Source: Georgenia wutianyii (GTDB lineage: Bacteria > Actinomycetota > Actinomycetes > Actinomycetales > Actinomycetaceae). Taken from it: a stretch of DNA of 64,000 bases. The DNA is taken from contig NZ_CP040899.1 in assembly GCF_006349365.1 (NCBI RefSeq), forward strand, positions 2,232,001 through 2,296,000, read 5' to 3'. Of the stretch, positions 52,669 to 64,000 are shown piece after piece. The translations under genes and the position numbers were made by a program. The notes under the pieces were generated by a model that saw nothing but the letters and a program-made list of their open reading frames with translations, was not told the DNA's origin and searched no databases. The stretch's first letter is position 1, and the number at the start of each line of letters is the position of its first letter.

Positions 52669-52700
52669 AGGGCCCGGCACGCTGAGGCGTGCCGGGCCCT
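52669..52700. terminator. Intrinsic terminator hairpin
   Basis: A perfect 14-bp stem, AGGGCCCGGCACGC (52669-52682) and its complement (52687-52700) around TGAG, lies 15 bp after small protein B and faces the WYL gene. Confidence 0.85.
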
Positions 52701-52800
52701 TCGTCTGTCCCCGCCTCTCCCCCGCACCTTCTCCCCGCCGCGCGCTGGATCGGGCGCGTGAGTGTGCGAGATCCAGCGCTCGACGCGGGAGGGCAGGGGG

Positions 52801-53781
52801 TCAGGAGGGTGAGGGGGGTTCGGACGGGGGCGGGAGGGCGTCGGTGAGGCGGCGGGCAAAGCGGGCGAGGAGGTCGGTGACCTCGGGGGTCGCGGACACG
52901 GTCCACGCGACGTCGAGCGGGATCCAGCCCGGGCCGTAGAGGAGGTCGGCCAGCGAGGGGCCGCCGACCGGCCAGTCGCTGCCGCCGCTGTCGTTCGCCG
53001 TCGCGCCCCTCGCCCACACCCCGAAGGCGCGGCGCGTCTCCTCGAGCGGTTGGTCGAGGTGAATCACAGCCTCGAGCGGATAGCTCGCCTCGGTGTCGGA
53101 GACGAAGACCATCTCGGTGGCGTCCTCCACGGGGAGCTCACGGGCTGTGAACCTGGCCCCCGTGCGCAGCAGGCGGGACATGCGGTCCAGCCGGAAGGTG
53201 CGCCAACCGGCGCGGTCGACGTCCCAGCACACGAGGTACCAGCGCGGGCCGTTGGACACGAGGGTGTGGGGCTCCACGTTCCGCGTGCTCTCCACGTCGA
53301 GTCCCGAGACGTAGGCGAAGCGCACCCGCTCGTGGTCGCGGCACGCGAGGGCGAGCTCGGCGATGAGGTCCGGGTCCACGCTCATCCCCCGGCCCCCGGC
53401 AGCGACCGCGTACTCCTGGAGCGCGGAGACCCGGCGACGCAGGTGGGCCGGCAGCATCTGCTCGAGCTTGACGAGCGCGCTCAGCGCCGTGTGCTCCCCC
53501 AGGCCCTGGACCGCCGCGACGCGCAGGCCGACGGCGATCGCCACGGCCTCGTCGTCGTCGAGCAGGAGCGGGGGCAGCCGGGTGCCCGCGGCGAGCTGGT
53601 ACCCGCCGTCGACCCCGGGCCGGGCGTGGACCTCGTAGCCGAGCTCGCGGAGCCGGTCGATGTCGCGGCGCAGCGTGCGGTCGCTGACGCCGAGGCGTTC
53701 GCGCAGCTCCCTGCCCGGCCAGGACCGGTGGGTCTGAAGGAGGGACAGCAGGCGCAGCGCCCTCGTCGTCGGATCGGACAT
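52801..53781 (-). CDS. WYL-domain transcriptional regulator (HTH_11)
   Basis: 326 residues. The HTH at the N terminus is ALRLLSLLQTHRSWPGRELR and VSDRTLRRDIDRLRELGYEV. The WYL domain carries the namesake residues in NGPRWYLVCWDVDRAGWRTF and RLDRMSRLLRTGARF, and a WCX-like C-terminal region follows. Such proteins sense small ligands, including nucleotides. ATG 53781 is 63 bp from the divergent ABC gene, which it probably controls. Confidence 0.9.
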   Translation of the reverse strand: MSDPTTRALRLLSLLQTHRSWPGRELRERLGVSDRTLRRDIDRLRELGYEVHARPGVDGGYQLAAGTRLPPLLLDDDEAVAIAVGLRVAAVQGLGEHTALSALVKLEQMLPAHLRRRVSALQEYAVAAGGRGMSVDPDLIAELALACRDHERVRFAYVSGLDVESTRNVEPHTLVSNGPRWYLVCWDVDRAGWRTFRLDRMSRLLRTGARFTARELPVEDATEMVFVSDTEASYPLEAVIHLDQPLEETRRAFGVWARGATANDSGGSDWPVGGPSLADLLYGPGWIPLDVAWTVSATPEVTDLLARFARRLTDALPPPSEPPSPS

Positions 53782-53844
53782 GCCACGCAAACTACGCCGA
53801 GATGCGGCCAGGATCTGTCCGCATCGGTTCCTAGGGTCCCTCCC

Positions 53845-54891
53845 ATGACTCCGATCATCAGCACACGGGGACTCACCAAGACCTTCCGCCGCAAGGGCGG
53901 CGAGGAGGTCGTCGCGGTCAGCGACCTCACCATGGACATCGACGCCGGCTCGCTCACGGCCTTCCTCGGCCCCAACGGCGCAGGCAAGTCGACCTCCCTT
54001 CGCATGCTCACCACCCTCCTGCCCCCGACGAGCGGGGAGGCGACCGTCTGCGGGCACGACATCGCCCGCGCGCCCGGCGCGGTGCGGCGGTCCATCGGCT
54101 ACATCGGGCAGAAGAACGGGGCGGGCCAGTACTACCGGCTGCGCGACGAGCTCGTCTCCCAGGGCGCCTTCTACGGCCTGGGCCGCGTCGAACGACGCCG
54201 GCGCGCGGACGAGCTCATCGAGATCCTCGACCTCGGGGAGCTCACCGGCCGCACGACCATGACCCTGTCCGGTGGACAGCGGCGGCGCGTGGACATCGCC
54301 CTCGGCCTCGTCCCCGCCCCGCAGCTCCTCTTCCTCGACGAGCCGTCCACCGGCCTGGACCCGCAGTCCCGCGCCCACCTGTGGGACCACATCCTCACCC
54401 TGCGCGAGCGGTACGGGATGACGCTCCTGCTCACCACCCACTACCTCGACGAGGCGGACCGCTTCGCCGAACGCGTCATGGTGGTCGACAACGGCCGCCT
54501 CATCGCCGACGACACCGCCGCCCGGCTCAAGGCCGACCTCGCCGGGGACCGGGTCGTCCTCGTCCTCACCGGCGACTCCCCCGACGACGGCGTGCTCGGC
54601 ATCGTGCGCCGCGTCTCCGCCCGCCCCGACGACGTCGAGCACGCCCTCGTCGCGGAGACGGACGGGACGGCGGTGCGCTACTCCGTCGTCGTCGACCACG
54701 GGGACCGGGTGCTGCCCGGCCTGCTCGCCGCGCTCGCCGCCGACGGGCACGACGTCCGGGCCGCCGAGCTCCACCAGCCCACGCTCGACGACGTCTTCCT
54801 CGGGCTCACCGGCCGCAGCCTGCGCGAGGAGCAGGCGACCGCCACCGGCGACCCCACCCCGTCCCCCGCCCTCACCGGAGGTGTGGCATGA
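53845..54891 (+). CDS. Daunorubicin-type ABC exporter ATP-binding protein
   Basis: 348 residues. Walker A FLGPNGAGKSTSLRML, signature TLSGGQRRRVDIALGLV, Walker B LLFLDEPSTGLDPQ, switch LLLTTHYLDEADRFAER. A DUF4162-like C-terminal extension (TLDDVFLGLTGRSLREE) places it in the DrrA subgroup that exports drugs or lipids. ATG 53845. The stop overlaps the permease start by 4 nt. The WYL gene lies divergently 63 bp away. Confidence 0.93.
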   Translation: MTPIISTRGLTKTFRRKGGEEVVAVSDLTMDIDAGSLTAFLGPNGAGKSTSLRMLTTLLPPTSGEATVCGHDIARAPGAVRRSIGYIGQKNGAGQYYRLRDELVSQGAFYGLGRVERRRRADELIEILDLGELTGRTTMTLSGGQRRRVDIALGLVPAPQLLFLDEPSTGLDPQSRAHLWDHILTLRERYGMTLLLTTHYLDEADRFAERVMVVDNGRLIADDTAARLKADLAGDRVVLVLTGDSPDDGVLGIVRRVSARPDDVEHALVAETDGTAVRYSVVVDHGDRVLPGLLAALAADGHDVRAAELHQPTLDDVFLGLTGRSLREEQATATGDPTPSPALTGGVA

Positions 54892-55649
54892 GCACCACGA
54901 GCATCGTCCGCGACACCGGCAACGTCCTCGTCCGCGAGCTGTGGCCGGTCCTGCGCGACCCGTTCAGCGTGATCTTCTCCCTGCTCCAGCCGCTCGTCTT
55001 CCTCGCCTTCTTCGGCCCGCTCCTCTCCGGGACGACCGGCCTCCCGCTCGCCGAGTCCTTCCAGTGGTTCGTGCCGGGCATCATCGTCATGAGCACCCTG
55101 TTCGGCACGGCGATGGCCGGCTCCAACCTCCTGTTCGAGCTCCAGTCCGGCTCCCACGAGAGGATGCTCGTCACGCCGGTGGCCCGCCCCGCGTTCATGG
55201 TCGGCCGCGCGCTGAAGGAGATGGTGCCGCTGTCCGTCCAGGCGGTGATCATCACGCTCGTCGCCGCCGCGTTCGGATTCCGGCCCAACGTGCCCGGGAT
55301 GGCGCTCGGACTCGTGCTGCTCGCCGTGCTCGGGATCGGGCTCGGCGCCCTGAGCTACTCACTCGGGATCGCCGCGCGCGAGCGGGACTGGATGTTCTGG
55401 GCGGTCCAGCAGGCGCTGATCTTCCCGCTCATGATCCTGTCGGGGATGCTCCTGCCGATGGAGTCCGCGCCACGGTGGATGCAGGTTCTCGGCCAGGTGA
55501 ACCCGCTCACCTACGTCGTCGGGGCGGAGCGGGCGCTGTTCAACGGGCAGCTCGGGGAGCCGGCCGTGTGGCAGGGCGCGCTGGCCGCCGTCGTCCTCGC
55601 GGCGCTCGGGCTCACGCTGGGCATCCGGATGATCCGCCGGAGCATCTGA
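54888..55649 (+). CDS. ABC-2 type exporter permease (DrrB-like)
   Basis: 253 residues with six predicted helices, such as SVIFSLLQPLVFLAFFGPLL and ALIFPLMILSGMLLPMES. The ABC-2 motif SYSLGIAARERDWMFWAVQQ and the loop NPLTYVVGAERALFNGQ are characteristic. ATG 54888 overlaps the ATPase stop by 4 nt (ATGA). It forms a homodimeric exporter with the gene before it. Confidence 0.93.
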   Translation: MSTTSIVRDTGNVLVRELWPVLRDPFSVIFSLLQPLVFLAFFGPLLSGTTGLPLAESFQWFVPGIIVMSTLFGTAMAGSNLLFELQSGSHERMLVTPVARPAFMVGRALKEMVPLSVQAVIITLVAAAFGFRPNVPGMALGLVLLAVLGIGLGALSYSLGIAARERDWMFWAVQQALIFPLMILSGMLLPMESAPRWMQVLGQVNPLTYVVGAERALFNGQLGEPAVWQGALAAVVLAALGLTLGIRMIRRSI

Positions 55650-55678
55650 GTGTCGGCGGGCGCGGTTACCGTAGTGAG

Positions 55679-58912
<3,234 letters not shown>

Positions 58913-58937
58913 CCGGCCGGCCTGATGACCGGCGTGG

Positions 58938-59387
58938 TCAGGCGAGGTCGGCGGAGTGGAGCCGCGGCGGGATGTGGGCGCCGTGACCGGCGGCGTGCAG
59001 CTGCTCGCGGACCTTCTCGGCGGCGGCGTCGAGCTCCTCGGCCGGCACGTCGGTGCGCGCGGGGTCGAAGCGCAGCGAGGACTCGTCCCACGCGGGCAGG
59101 ACGTGCAGGTGCAGGTGGGGCACCTCGAAACCGGCGACGAGCAGCGCGGCCCGCGGCGCGCCCCACGCCGCCTGCTGCGCCCGGCCGATCGCCTTGGCGA
59201 CGGCGGTGAGGTGGGCGAGCAGCTCGTCCGAGGCCTCGGTGAGCTGCTCCACCTCCGCCCGCGGGACGACGAGCATGTGCCCGTCGGTGATGGGCGCGAT
59301 GGTCGAGAAGGCGACGCACTCGTCGTCCGCCCAGACGAACCGGCCCGGGATCTCCCCGGCGATGATCTTGGTGAAGACGGTGCTCAT
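58938..59387 (-). CDS. HIT family hydrolase
   Basis: 149 residues. The histidine triad is HLHLHVLPAW, with FTKIIAGEIPGRFVWADDEC opening the HIT fold and PITDGHMLVVPR before it. HIT proteins hydrolyse nucleoside phosphoramidates or dinucleotides. Substrate unknown. ATG 59387, divergent from MarR (48 bp apart). Confidence 0.92.
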   Translation of the reverse strand: MSTVFTKIIAGEIPGRFVWADDECVAFSTIAPITDGHMLVVPRAEVEQLTEASDELLAHLTAVAKAIGRAQQAAWGAPRAALLVAGFEVPHLHLHVLPAWDESSLRFDPARTDVPAEELDAAAEKVREQLHAAGHGAHIPPRLHSADLA

Positions 59388-59435
59388 GACGCCCAGGGTA
59401 GCCACGTACGATGCTGGGCGACACGGAGGGACGGC

Positions 59436-59897
59436 ATGCCACCACAGGACCAGCAGGTCTCGACGCGGACCGCGGCGGAGGCCTGGGAGGAGCTGTTCCG
59501 GGCGCAGGTGACGCTCATGCGCCGCTTCGAGGCCGGCGACGACTTCGCCCCGCTCACCTCCCGCGAGTACGACGTGCTGTTCCAGCTCAGCCGCGGTGAG
59601 GGCAGCGCCATGCGGATGCGTGAGCTCACCGAGCTCATCCTCCTGTCGCAGCCGAGCCTGTCGCGGATGGTCGACCGCTTGAGCGCGCGGGGACTCGTCG
59701 AGCGCCGCGCGGCGCCCGACGACGGCCGCGGCGTCGTCGTCGCCCTCACCGAGGAGGGTGCGCGGCTGCAGCGGGAGATCGGGCGCGCCCACGTCCGCTC
59801 GATCCGCCGGTATGTCGGCGGGGCGCTCGACGAGGACGAGCTGCGCACCCTGCAGCACCTCGCCCACAAGCTCCGCACCGCCCAGCGCACCCTGTAA
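59436..59897 (+). CDS. MarR family transcriptional regulator
   Basis: 153 residues. The winged helix shows LTSREYDVLFQLSRG, LILLSQPSLSRMVDRLSARG and the wing VERRAAPDDGRGVVVALTEE. ATG 59436 with GGAGGG about 6-8 nt upstream. It faces the repeat region and is divergent from the HIT gene. Ligand and targets unknown. Confidence 0.92.
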   Translation: MPPQDQQVSTRTAAEAWEELFRAQVTLMRRFEAGDDFAPLTSREYDVLFQLSRGEGSAMRMRELTELILLSQPSLSRMVDRLSARGLVERRAAPDDGRGVVVALTEEGARLQREIGRAHVRSIRRYVGGALDEDELRTLQHLAHKLRTAQRTL

Positions 59898-59930
59898 CCG
59901 GGCGCGCCGCACTCCCCCCTCCCAACCCCC

Positions 59931-60005
59931 CCTCTGGGACGCCCCTTGCGTCCCGGGGACGCCCGGTGCGACGCCGCGGACGGACGCAAAGGGGTGTCCC
60001 AGAGG
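59931..60005. repeat. Palindrome-bounded repeat element, copy 2 (75 bp)
   Basis: Left arm CCTCTGGGACGCCCCTTGCG with TCC (59931-59953) and right arm (59982-60005) are complementary over 23-24 bp with one mismatch and a one-base bulge. The ends match copy 1. The interior, about 28 bp, is unlike copies 1 and 3. Confidence 0.85.
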
Positions 60006-60083
60006 CAGGAGCGGGCGCGGCTCCAGGGTCCGCCGGTCGGCCCGCGACCCGCCGGCGCTCTCGGTCCTGCCCGTCGACGTCGT

Positions 60084-60157
60084 CCTCGGGGACGCCCTTT
60101 TGCGGGCTCCGGGCCTCGTGCACGGGGTGTCCGCGGGCGCTGAGGGGTGTCCCAGAG
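60084..60157. repeat. Repeat element, copy 3 (about 74 bp), inverted relative to copy 1
   Basis: GGGACGCCCTTTTG and, at the other end, GTCCCAGAG flank an interior that includes CCTCGTGCACGGGGTGTCCG. Copy 1 read on the opposite strand gives nearly the same sequence. The left end is degenerate (CCTCGGGGACGCCC). It ends 11 bp before the stop of the MntR/DtxR gene. Confidence 0.8.
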
Positions 60158-60167
60158 ATCTAGGGGG

Positions 60168-60866
60168 TTAGCGGGTGATCCAGACGGCGGCGACGGCGGG
60201 GTCGCCGAGCTCGACCCGGGCGGGCTGCGACTCCCCGGGCTGGGTGACGGCGAAGAGCGTGGTGCCGACGTACGGCCGGGTCTCGACGACCTCGACGTGG
60301 GCGTCGAGGTTCATCCCGACGTCGGCGAGGTGGCGCAGCACCTGCGGCTCCGCGTCGGAGATCCGCACGATGCGACCGCCCTCGCCGGCGGGTGCCTCGC
60401 CCAGCGGCCGGGTGGGCGGCAGGGAGACCTCGCCGGACGCGCTGGGGATCGGGTCGCCGTGCGGGTCGCGGACGGGGTGCCCGAGCAGCGCGTCGACCCG
60501 CTCGATGAGCAGGTCCGACACGGCGTGCTCGAGGACCTCGGCCTCGTCGTGCACCTCGTCCCACTCATACCCCAGGTGCTCGACGAGGAGCGTCTCGATG
60601 AGGCGGTGCCGGCGGACCATCGCCAGCGCCGCCTCTCGCCCGCGGCCGGTGAGCGAGATGCCGCCGTAGCGCTCGTGGTGGACCAGGCCCTCGTCGGCCA
60701 GGCGCCGGACGGTCTCTGAGGCGGTCGACGGCGAGACACCCATCCGGGCGGCGAGCGCGCTCACGCTCGTCGCCGGACCGCCCCACTCGACGGCGGCGTA
60801 GATGGCCTTGAGGTAGTCCTGGGAGACGTTCGAGGTGGGCAGCCGGGTGCCCGCGTCGCCGGTCAC
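60168..60866 (-). CDS. Metal-dependent transcriptional regulator (DtxR/MntR family)
   Basis: 232 residues. The HTH is VSALAARMGVSPSTASETVR and LADEGLVHHERYGGISLTGR. The dimerisation/metal domain has RRHRLIETLLVEHLGYEWDE, HDEAEVLEHAVSDLLIERVD with the metal ligand residues, and a C-terminal SH3-like region. This is the MntR/IdeR type that represses in Mn2+ or Fe2+ excess. GTG 60866 overlaps the VKOR stop by 4 nt. Confidence 0.92.
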   Translation of the reverse strand: MTGDAGTRLPTSNVSQDYLKAIYAAVEWGGPATSVSALAARMGVSPSTASETVRRLADEGLVHHERYGGISLTGRGREAALAMVRRHRLIETLLVEHLGYEWDEVHDEAEVLEHAVSDLLIERVDALLGHPVRDPHGDPIPSASGEVSLPPTRPLGEAPAGEGGRIVRISDAEPQVLRHLADVGMNLDAHVEVVETRPYVGTTLFAVTQPGESQPARVELGDPAVAAVWITR

Positions 60867-61558
60867 AGGATCAGCATCCACTGGTCCCAGAAGACGATCC
60901 CGATGAGGAGGAGGACGACGGCGTACCAGACGCCGATGACCAGGCCGCGGTCCTGCACGAGGAAGCGGCGCAGGCCCTCCGGGGCGGGCAGGTGGCCCGC
61001 CTGGAAGCCGCGCGCCAGGACGTTGACGACGATCGGGATCGTCACCGTCCAGACGACGAGGCAGTAGGGGCACAGGGCGTGCAGCTCGGTGAACGCCTGG
61101 TACTGGAACCAGGTGATCCACACGCCGGCGAGCACCGAGCCCACCATGAGCGCCGCCCAGTAGAACCGGGGCAGCCGTCCGCCACCGAGGAGGATGAGCC
61201 CGGTGGCGGTGAGGACGGTGAAGGCCATCGTCCCGAGGATCGCGTTCGGCGGGCCGAGCACCGAGGCCTGCCAGGACAGGACGAACTTGCCGCAGCCGAT
61301 GATCGGGTTGATGTCGCAGGCGAGCGCGGCGCCGGGGTCCCGCAGGAGGGTCTGCTGGGACAGGATGAGCATGACCGAGGCCCACGCGCCGAGCGCGCCG
61401 CCGACGGTGAGCAGCCAGCCGAGGCCACGGGGTGCGCCCCCGGCGAGCTGGTGCTCGGTCGGCCGGGTGCGGTCGAGCCGCGCGAGCGCCTCCTCCTCGG
61501 CGAGGAGCTCGTCGTCGTCGAGGTCGTCCCCGCCGCTCGTCACCGGCTGCGTGCTCAT
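60863..61558 (-). CDS. Vitamin K epoxide reductase (VKOR) family protein
   Basis: 231 residues with about five hydrophobic segments. The redox Cys pairs are visible: CDINPIIGCGKF and CPYC in HALCPYCLVVW, the CXXC motif of VKOR. It reoxidises a DsbA-like partner using quinone, supporting disulfide formation outside the cell. ATG 61558 overlaps the metallophosphoesterase stop by 4 nt. No DsbA fusion or gene lies beside it. Confidence 0.92.
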   Translation of the reverse strand: MSTQPVTSGGDDLDDDELLAEEEALARLDRTRPTEHQLAGGAPRGLGWLLTVGGALGAWASVMLILSQQTLLRDPGAALACDINPIIGCGKFVLSWQASVLGPPNAILGTMAFTVLTATGLILLGGGRLPRFYWAALMVGSVLAGVWITWFQYQAFTELHALCPYCLVVWTVTIPIVVNVLARGFQAGHLPAPEGLRRFLVQDRGLVIGVWYAVVLLLIGIVFWDQWMLIL

Positions 61559-63456
61559 CTGCGCTCCGTTCCCGTCGGGTCCTCGGTGGACACCCGGGCC
61601 CCAGTATCCCCGCCCGTCGCCGCCGCGTCAGCAGCCACCGGGAAGCGGTACCAGCGGCCGAGCTCGACGCCGCCCTCGGTGTCGATGCTGATGACGCGGT
61701 AGTCCAGCGGTCGTCCGCTCGCGGCGTCCACCCGCAGCACCGTCATCTCGGCGGTGCCGTTGAGCGGGCCGATGGTCGTGCCCCCGGAGGCGCCCGCGGA
61801 GCTCGCGCTCACGTACCGCGTGCCGGCGCCGTGGACCTCCGGGCCCTGCCGCCGGTGCCAGTGCCCGGACAGCGCGAGCTGCGCGCAGCCGTCGTCCAGC
61901 GAGGGCAGCGCGGCGCGCGGGTTGTGGACGAGCAGGAGGTCGACGCCGCCCGTGTCGCACGCGGTCCGGGCGAGCCGGTCGGCCATCTCGGTGACGCTCT
62001 CCTCGCGCTCGGGCTGGGTGCCCTCGCCGATCGAGGTGAGGGTCGGGTCGGTGTCGCCGAGCAGGCTCACCCCCGCGACGTCGACGACGTCCCCGCCGAG
62101 CACGGTGTACCCGGCGGAGCGCATCTGCTCGGCCGTCGTCACCGAGTCGTGGTTGCCGGTGGACACGACGATCGGCGCCTCCTCCAGGACGGCGTCGGCG
62201 AAGGCGTTGACGCAGTAGGACTCCACCGGCGTCCCGCTCATCACGGTGTCCCCGGTGTCGAGCACGGCCTGGGCGCCGCTGAGCCGGACCGCGGCCGCGA
62301 TGACGGACGCCATCCCGACGTTGCAGTGGAGGTCGCTCACCTGGAGGAAGGTCACCGGCTCCACCCGGACGGGGGTGGCGGTCGGATCCGGGGTCGGCGA
62401 GGGCGTCGCGTCGGACTCGTCCATGGGGACGACGGTGGCCCCGTCCGCGGGGGGCGCGGTGGCCCCGTCCGCGGGGGTCGCGGTGGCCTCGTCCGCGGGA
62501 GTGGCGGTGGGCGCGGCGGTTGCGCCGTCCTGCGGCTCGGTGACCGAGGGCCCGTCCGCGGGCTCCTCGCCGTCGGTCGCAGGCTCGCCGTCCGCCGCGC
62601 CGGCGGGGGTCGGGTCGAGGATCGGGATGCCGGGCGGGCGCACCGGCGCCCGGTCTGCGGCGTAGGCCGCCTCGAGGTTGGCGGTGACCGTGTCGTAGAA
62701 CGCCTCGTTCTCCTCGTAGGCGTCGACGAGGTAGCCGCCGTAGGTGTCGAGGAGCTGGGCGATGCGCCCGGTCATCCGCAGGTCCTCCATCGGTGTCCCG
62801 GCCAGCGCGCGGATCGTCGTGCCCTCGGCCGGGCGGTCGGTGATCGCGCGGACGGTCGGCACCGCCGCGAGCGTGAGGACGAGGACGCCGGCCAGCGGCA
62901 CGACGCCCGGGCGCCGCGCCGCGATGGCGAGGTCCTTGCGCAGCAAGCCGCCGGAGGCGAGCCGCCCGCCGGCGATGACGACGAGGAGGACTGTCCACGC
63001 GAGCACGGTGCGGCCCACGGCGTCGCGCACGAGTGCGTGGGCGGCGTCGGCGACGACGGCGTTCGGGTGGGAGACCACCTGGGCGTAGGCGGACAGGTCG
63101 CCGGCCAGGCCGGTCACCGGGTTGGCGGGGACGGCGGCGAGCTCGGCGGGGATCTCCTGGACGACCACCTCCACCCCGAGGGGCCAGGGCAGCGGGGAGT
63201 CCAGGTGGACCGACCCGAGCGGCCCGAGGTCGACGGCGACCTCGTCCTGCGTCGTGATCTCCCAGTGCGCCGCGTGCGGGCCCAGGGAGGAGTCGGCGGA
63301 GGCGGTGAGGACGCCGAACGCCGCGGCGGCGACGAACGTCACGACGAGCGCGAGGCTCGTGCGGATGACGCGTCGCGTCGTCGTGGTCTGGCGGTGCCAC
63401 CAGGGCCACCGGCGGCCGTCGGCCCGCGTCTCGTCGTCGTGCTCCATCGCCGCCAT
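61555..63456 (-). CDS. Membrane-anchored metallophosphoesterase
   Basis: 633 residues. A short cytoplasmic tail and helix (TSLALVVTFVAAAAFGVLTA) are followed by an outer domain, a second helix pair near VLAWTVLLVVIAGGR and LAGVLVLTLAAVPTV, and a Thr/Pro/Ala/Asp-rich stalk (TPADEATATPADGATAPPAD). The calcineurin-like phosphoesterase motifs are FLQVSDLHCN, VLDTGDTV, VVSTGNHDS, LLLVHNPRA and LSGHWHRR. It acts on the outer face. ATG 63456 has GGGGAG 3 nt upstream; ATG 63447 is an alternative. Confidence 0.88.
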   Translation of the reverse strand: MAAMEHDDETRADGRRWPWWHRQTTTTRRVIRTSLALVVTFVAAAAFGVLTASADSSLGPHAAHWEITTQDEVAVDLGPLGSVHLDSPLPWPLGVEVVVQEIPAELAAVPANPVTGLAGDLSAYAQVVSHPNAVVADAAHALVRDAVGRTVLAWTVLLVVIAGGRLASGGLLRKDLAIAARRPGVVPLAGVLVLTLAAVPTVRAITDRPAEGTTIRALAGTPMEDLRMTGRIAQLLDTYGGYLVDAYEENEAFYDTVTANLEAAYAADRAPVRPPGIPILDPTPAGAADGEPATDGEEPADGPSVTEPQDGATAAPTATPADEATATPADGATAPPADGATVVPMDESDATPSPTPDPTATPVRVEPVTFLQVSDLHCNVGMASVIAAAVRLSGAQAVLDTGDTVMSGTPVESYCVNAFADAVLEEAPIVVSTGNHDSVTTAEQMRSAGYTVLGGDVVDVAGVSLLGDTDPTLTSIGEGTQPEREESVTEMADRLARTACDTGGVDLLLVHNPRAALPSLDDGCAQLALSGHWHRRQGPEVHGAGTRYVSASSAGASGGTTIGPLNGTAEMTVLRVDAASGRPLDYRVISIDTEGGVELGRWYRFPVAADAAATGGDTGARVSTEDPTGTERR

Positions 63457-63540
63457 TGTCTCCCCAGCCGGCAGTTCGCGTGACGGCGGCCTCAGGATGT
63501 GGTTGTTTTGCTGCCGGACACGCGAGCGCAGGGAGCGAGC

Positions 63541-64000
63541 ATGGGTGACGAGATCTCCGGGACGACCTTCACCCGGTCGGACCACGCCCTGTACCGGGCG
63601 AAGATCCGCCGCTGCCTCGACACGCTCGAGGCGATGCTCGACGCGAAGGTCTTCCTCGAGGACGAGTGGCGCACCGGGCTGGAGATCGAGCTCAACCTCA
63701 TCGACTCCGAGATGCGCCCGTTCTACGGCAACACCGAGGTCCTCGACCGCATCTCCGACCCGCTCTACCAGACCGAGCTCGGCAAGTTCACCATCGAGCT
63801 CAACGTCGAGCCGCGGCAGATCGGCGGGCAGTCCCTCGCCCAGCTGGAGAGCGCGCTGCGCCGCAACCTCAACCGCGCCCGGGACCGGGCCGGGGACGCG
63901 GGCGCCGACCTCGTCATGGTCGGGATCCTGCCCACTCTGCCCGCCCCGCCCGCGGGCCGCGCCTGGTTCACCGACAGCGACCGGTACCGCGCGCTGGACG
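63541..64000 (+). CDS. Glutamate-cysteine ligase family protein (partial)
   Basis: The first 153 residues are visible; the gene runs off the right edge. ATG 63541 has AGGGAG 5 nt upstream. It starts MGDEISGTTFTRSDHALYRA and includes GLEIELNLIDSEMRPFYGNT and LGKFTIELNVEPRQIGGQSL, the ATP/metal-binding start of the GCS2 (carboxylate-amine ligase, PF04107) family. Full members are about 400-500 residues. Actinobacteria use such ligases in glutathione- or ergothioneine-like or unknown pathways. Confidence 0.85.
   Translation, partial: MGDEISGTTFTRSDHALYRAKIRRCLDTLEAMLDAKVFLEDEWRTGLEIELNLIDSEMRPFYGNTEVLDRISDPLYQTELGKFTIELNVEPRQIGGQSLAQLESALRRNLNRARDRAGDAGADLVMVGILPTLPAPPAGRAWFTDSDRYRALD

Noticed and set aside
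62385..62560. DNA minisatellite in the metallophosphoesterase gene
   Set aside because: The repetition follows the Thr/Pro/Ala/Asp stalk of the protein and is too imperfect to list as an independent repeat element.

Overview
This 64-kb window is chromosomal DNA from a very GC-rich actinobacterium. Nearly every third codon position is G or C, GTG starts are common, and genes chain through ATGA/GTGA overlaps. Several products are typical of Actinobacteria: WYL and ROK regulators, a split LigD-type polymerase and ligase, a vitamin K epoxide reductase homologue, and a Cgl0159-type aldolase-fold protein in an inositol cluster. The gene content looks like a Cellulomonas/Georgenia-type soil micrococcalean, but that placement is inference. 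I saw no rRNA, tRNA, CRISPR array, prophage or transposase.

Layout. 1-1.1 kb: the start of an unknown actinobacterial protein and a divergent methyltransferase. 1.1-1.3 kb: six 18-bp tandem repeats and a G-rich tract. 1.3-5.9 kb: gcvP-gcvT-gcvH behind a tandem glycine riboswitch. 6-11.7 kb: a HAD phosphatase, a DUF4282 protein, an ATP-dependent DNA ligase, a P1B metal ATPase, a second array of the same 18-bp repeat, and a LigD-type polymerase. 11.8-23.6 kb: an eight-gene sugar operon (binding protein, two permeases, MsmK-type ATPase, PHP phosphoesterase, GH38 alpha-mannosidase, TIM-barrel isomerase, Gfo/Idh/MocA oxidoreductase) divergent from a ROK repressor. 23.6-27.8 kb: another oxidoreductase, a small lipoprotein and a secreted amidase with five C-terminal FG-GAP-like repeats. 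28-41 kb: myo-inositol catabolism (iolC, Cgl0159-like, iolB, iolD, iolA, iolG, iolE), a ribose/fructose-type ABC importer and a divergent GntR regulator. The iolA reading frame is broken at a C5 tract. 41-51 kb: a giant sortase-anchored PIG-L protein, a second sugar importer with a PfkB kinase, and a divergent DeoR regulator with a GH4 glycosidase. 51-53 kb: a DUF3995 membrane protein and two unrecognised, clearly paralogous Arg-rich small proteins. 53-64 kb: a WYL regulator with a divergent drug-type ABC exporter, a SWIM-SNF2 helicase, HIT and MarR proteins, an MntR/DtxR-VKOR-metallophosphoesterase operon, and the start of a glutamate-cysteine ligase-like gene.

How it fits together. More than half of the window imports and breaks down carbohydrates or polyols. 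Three sugar-related promoters carry CRP/GlxR-like palindromes (GTGA-N6-TCAC or one mismatch), and several carry a TGT-N3-GACA motif resembling a GntR/UTRA operator. The genes would deliver imported glycosides and inositol to central metabolism under local repressors (ROK, GntR, DeoR) plus a possible global cAMP-type control. The glycine cleavage operon is separately glycine-responsive.

The least explained structures are the duplicated small proteins at 51985-52653, the 18-bp repeat arrays at 1096-1203 and 10446-10553, and a family of about 75-bp palindrome-bounded elements at 51157-51233, 59931-60005 and 60084-60157.
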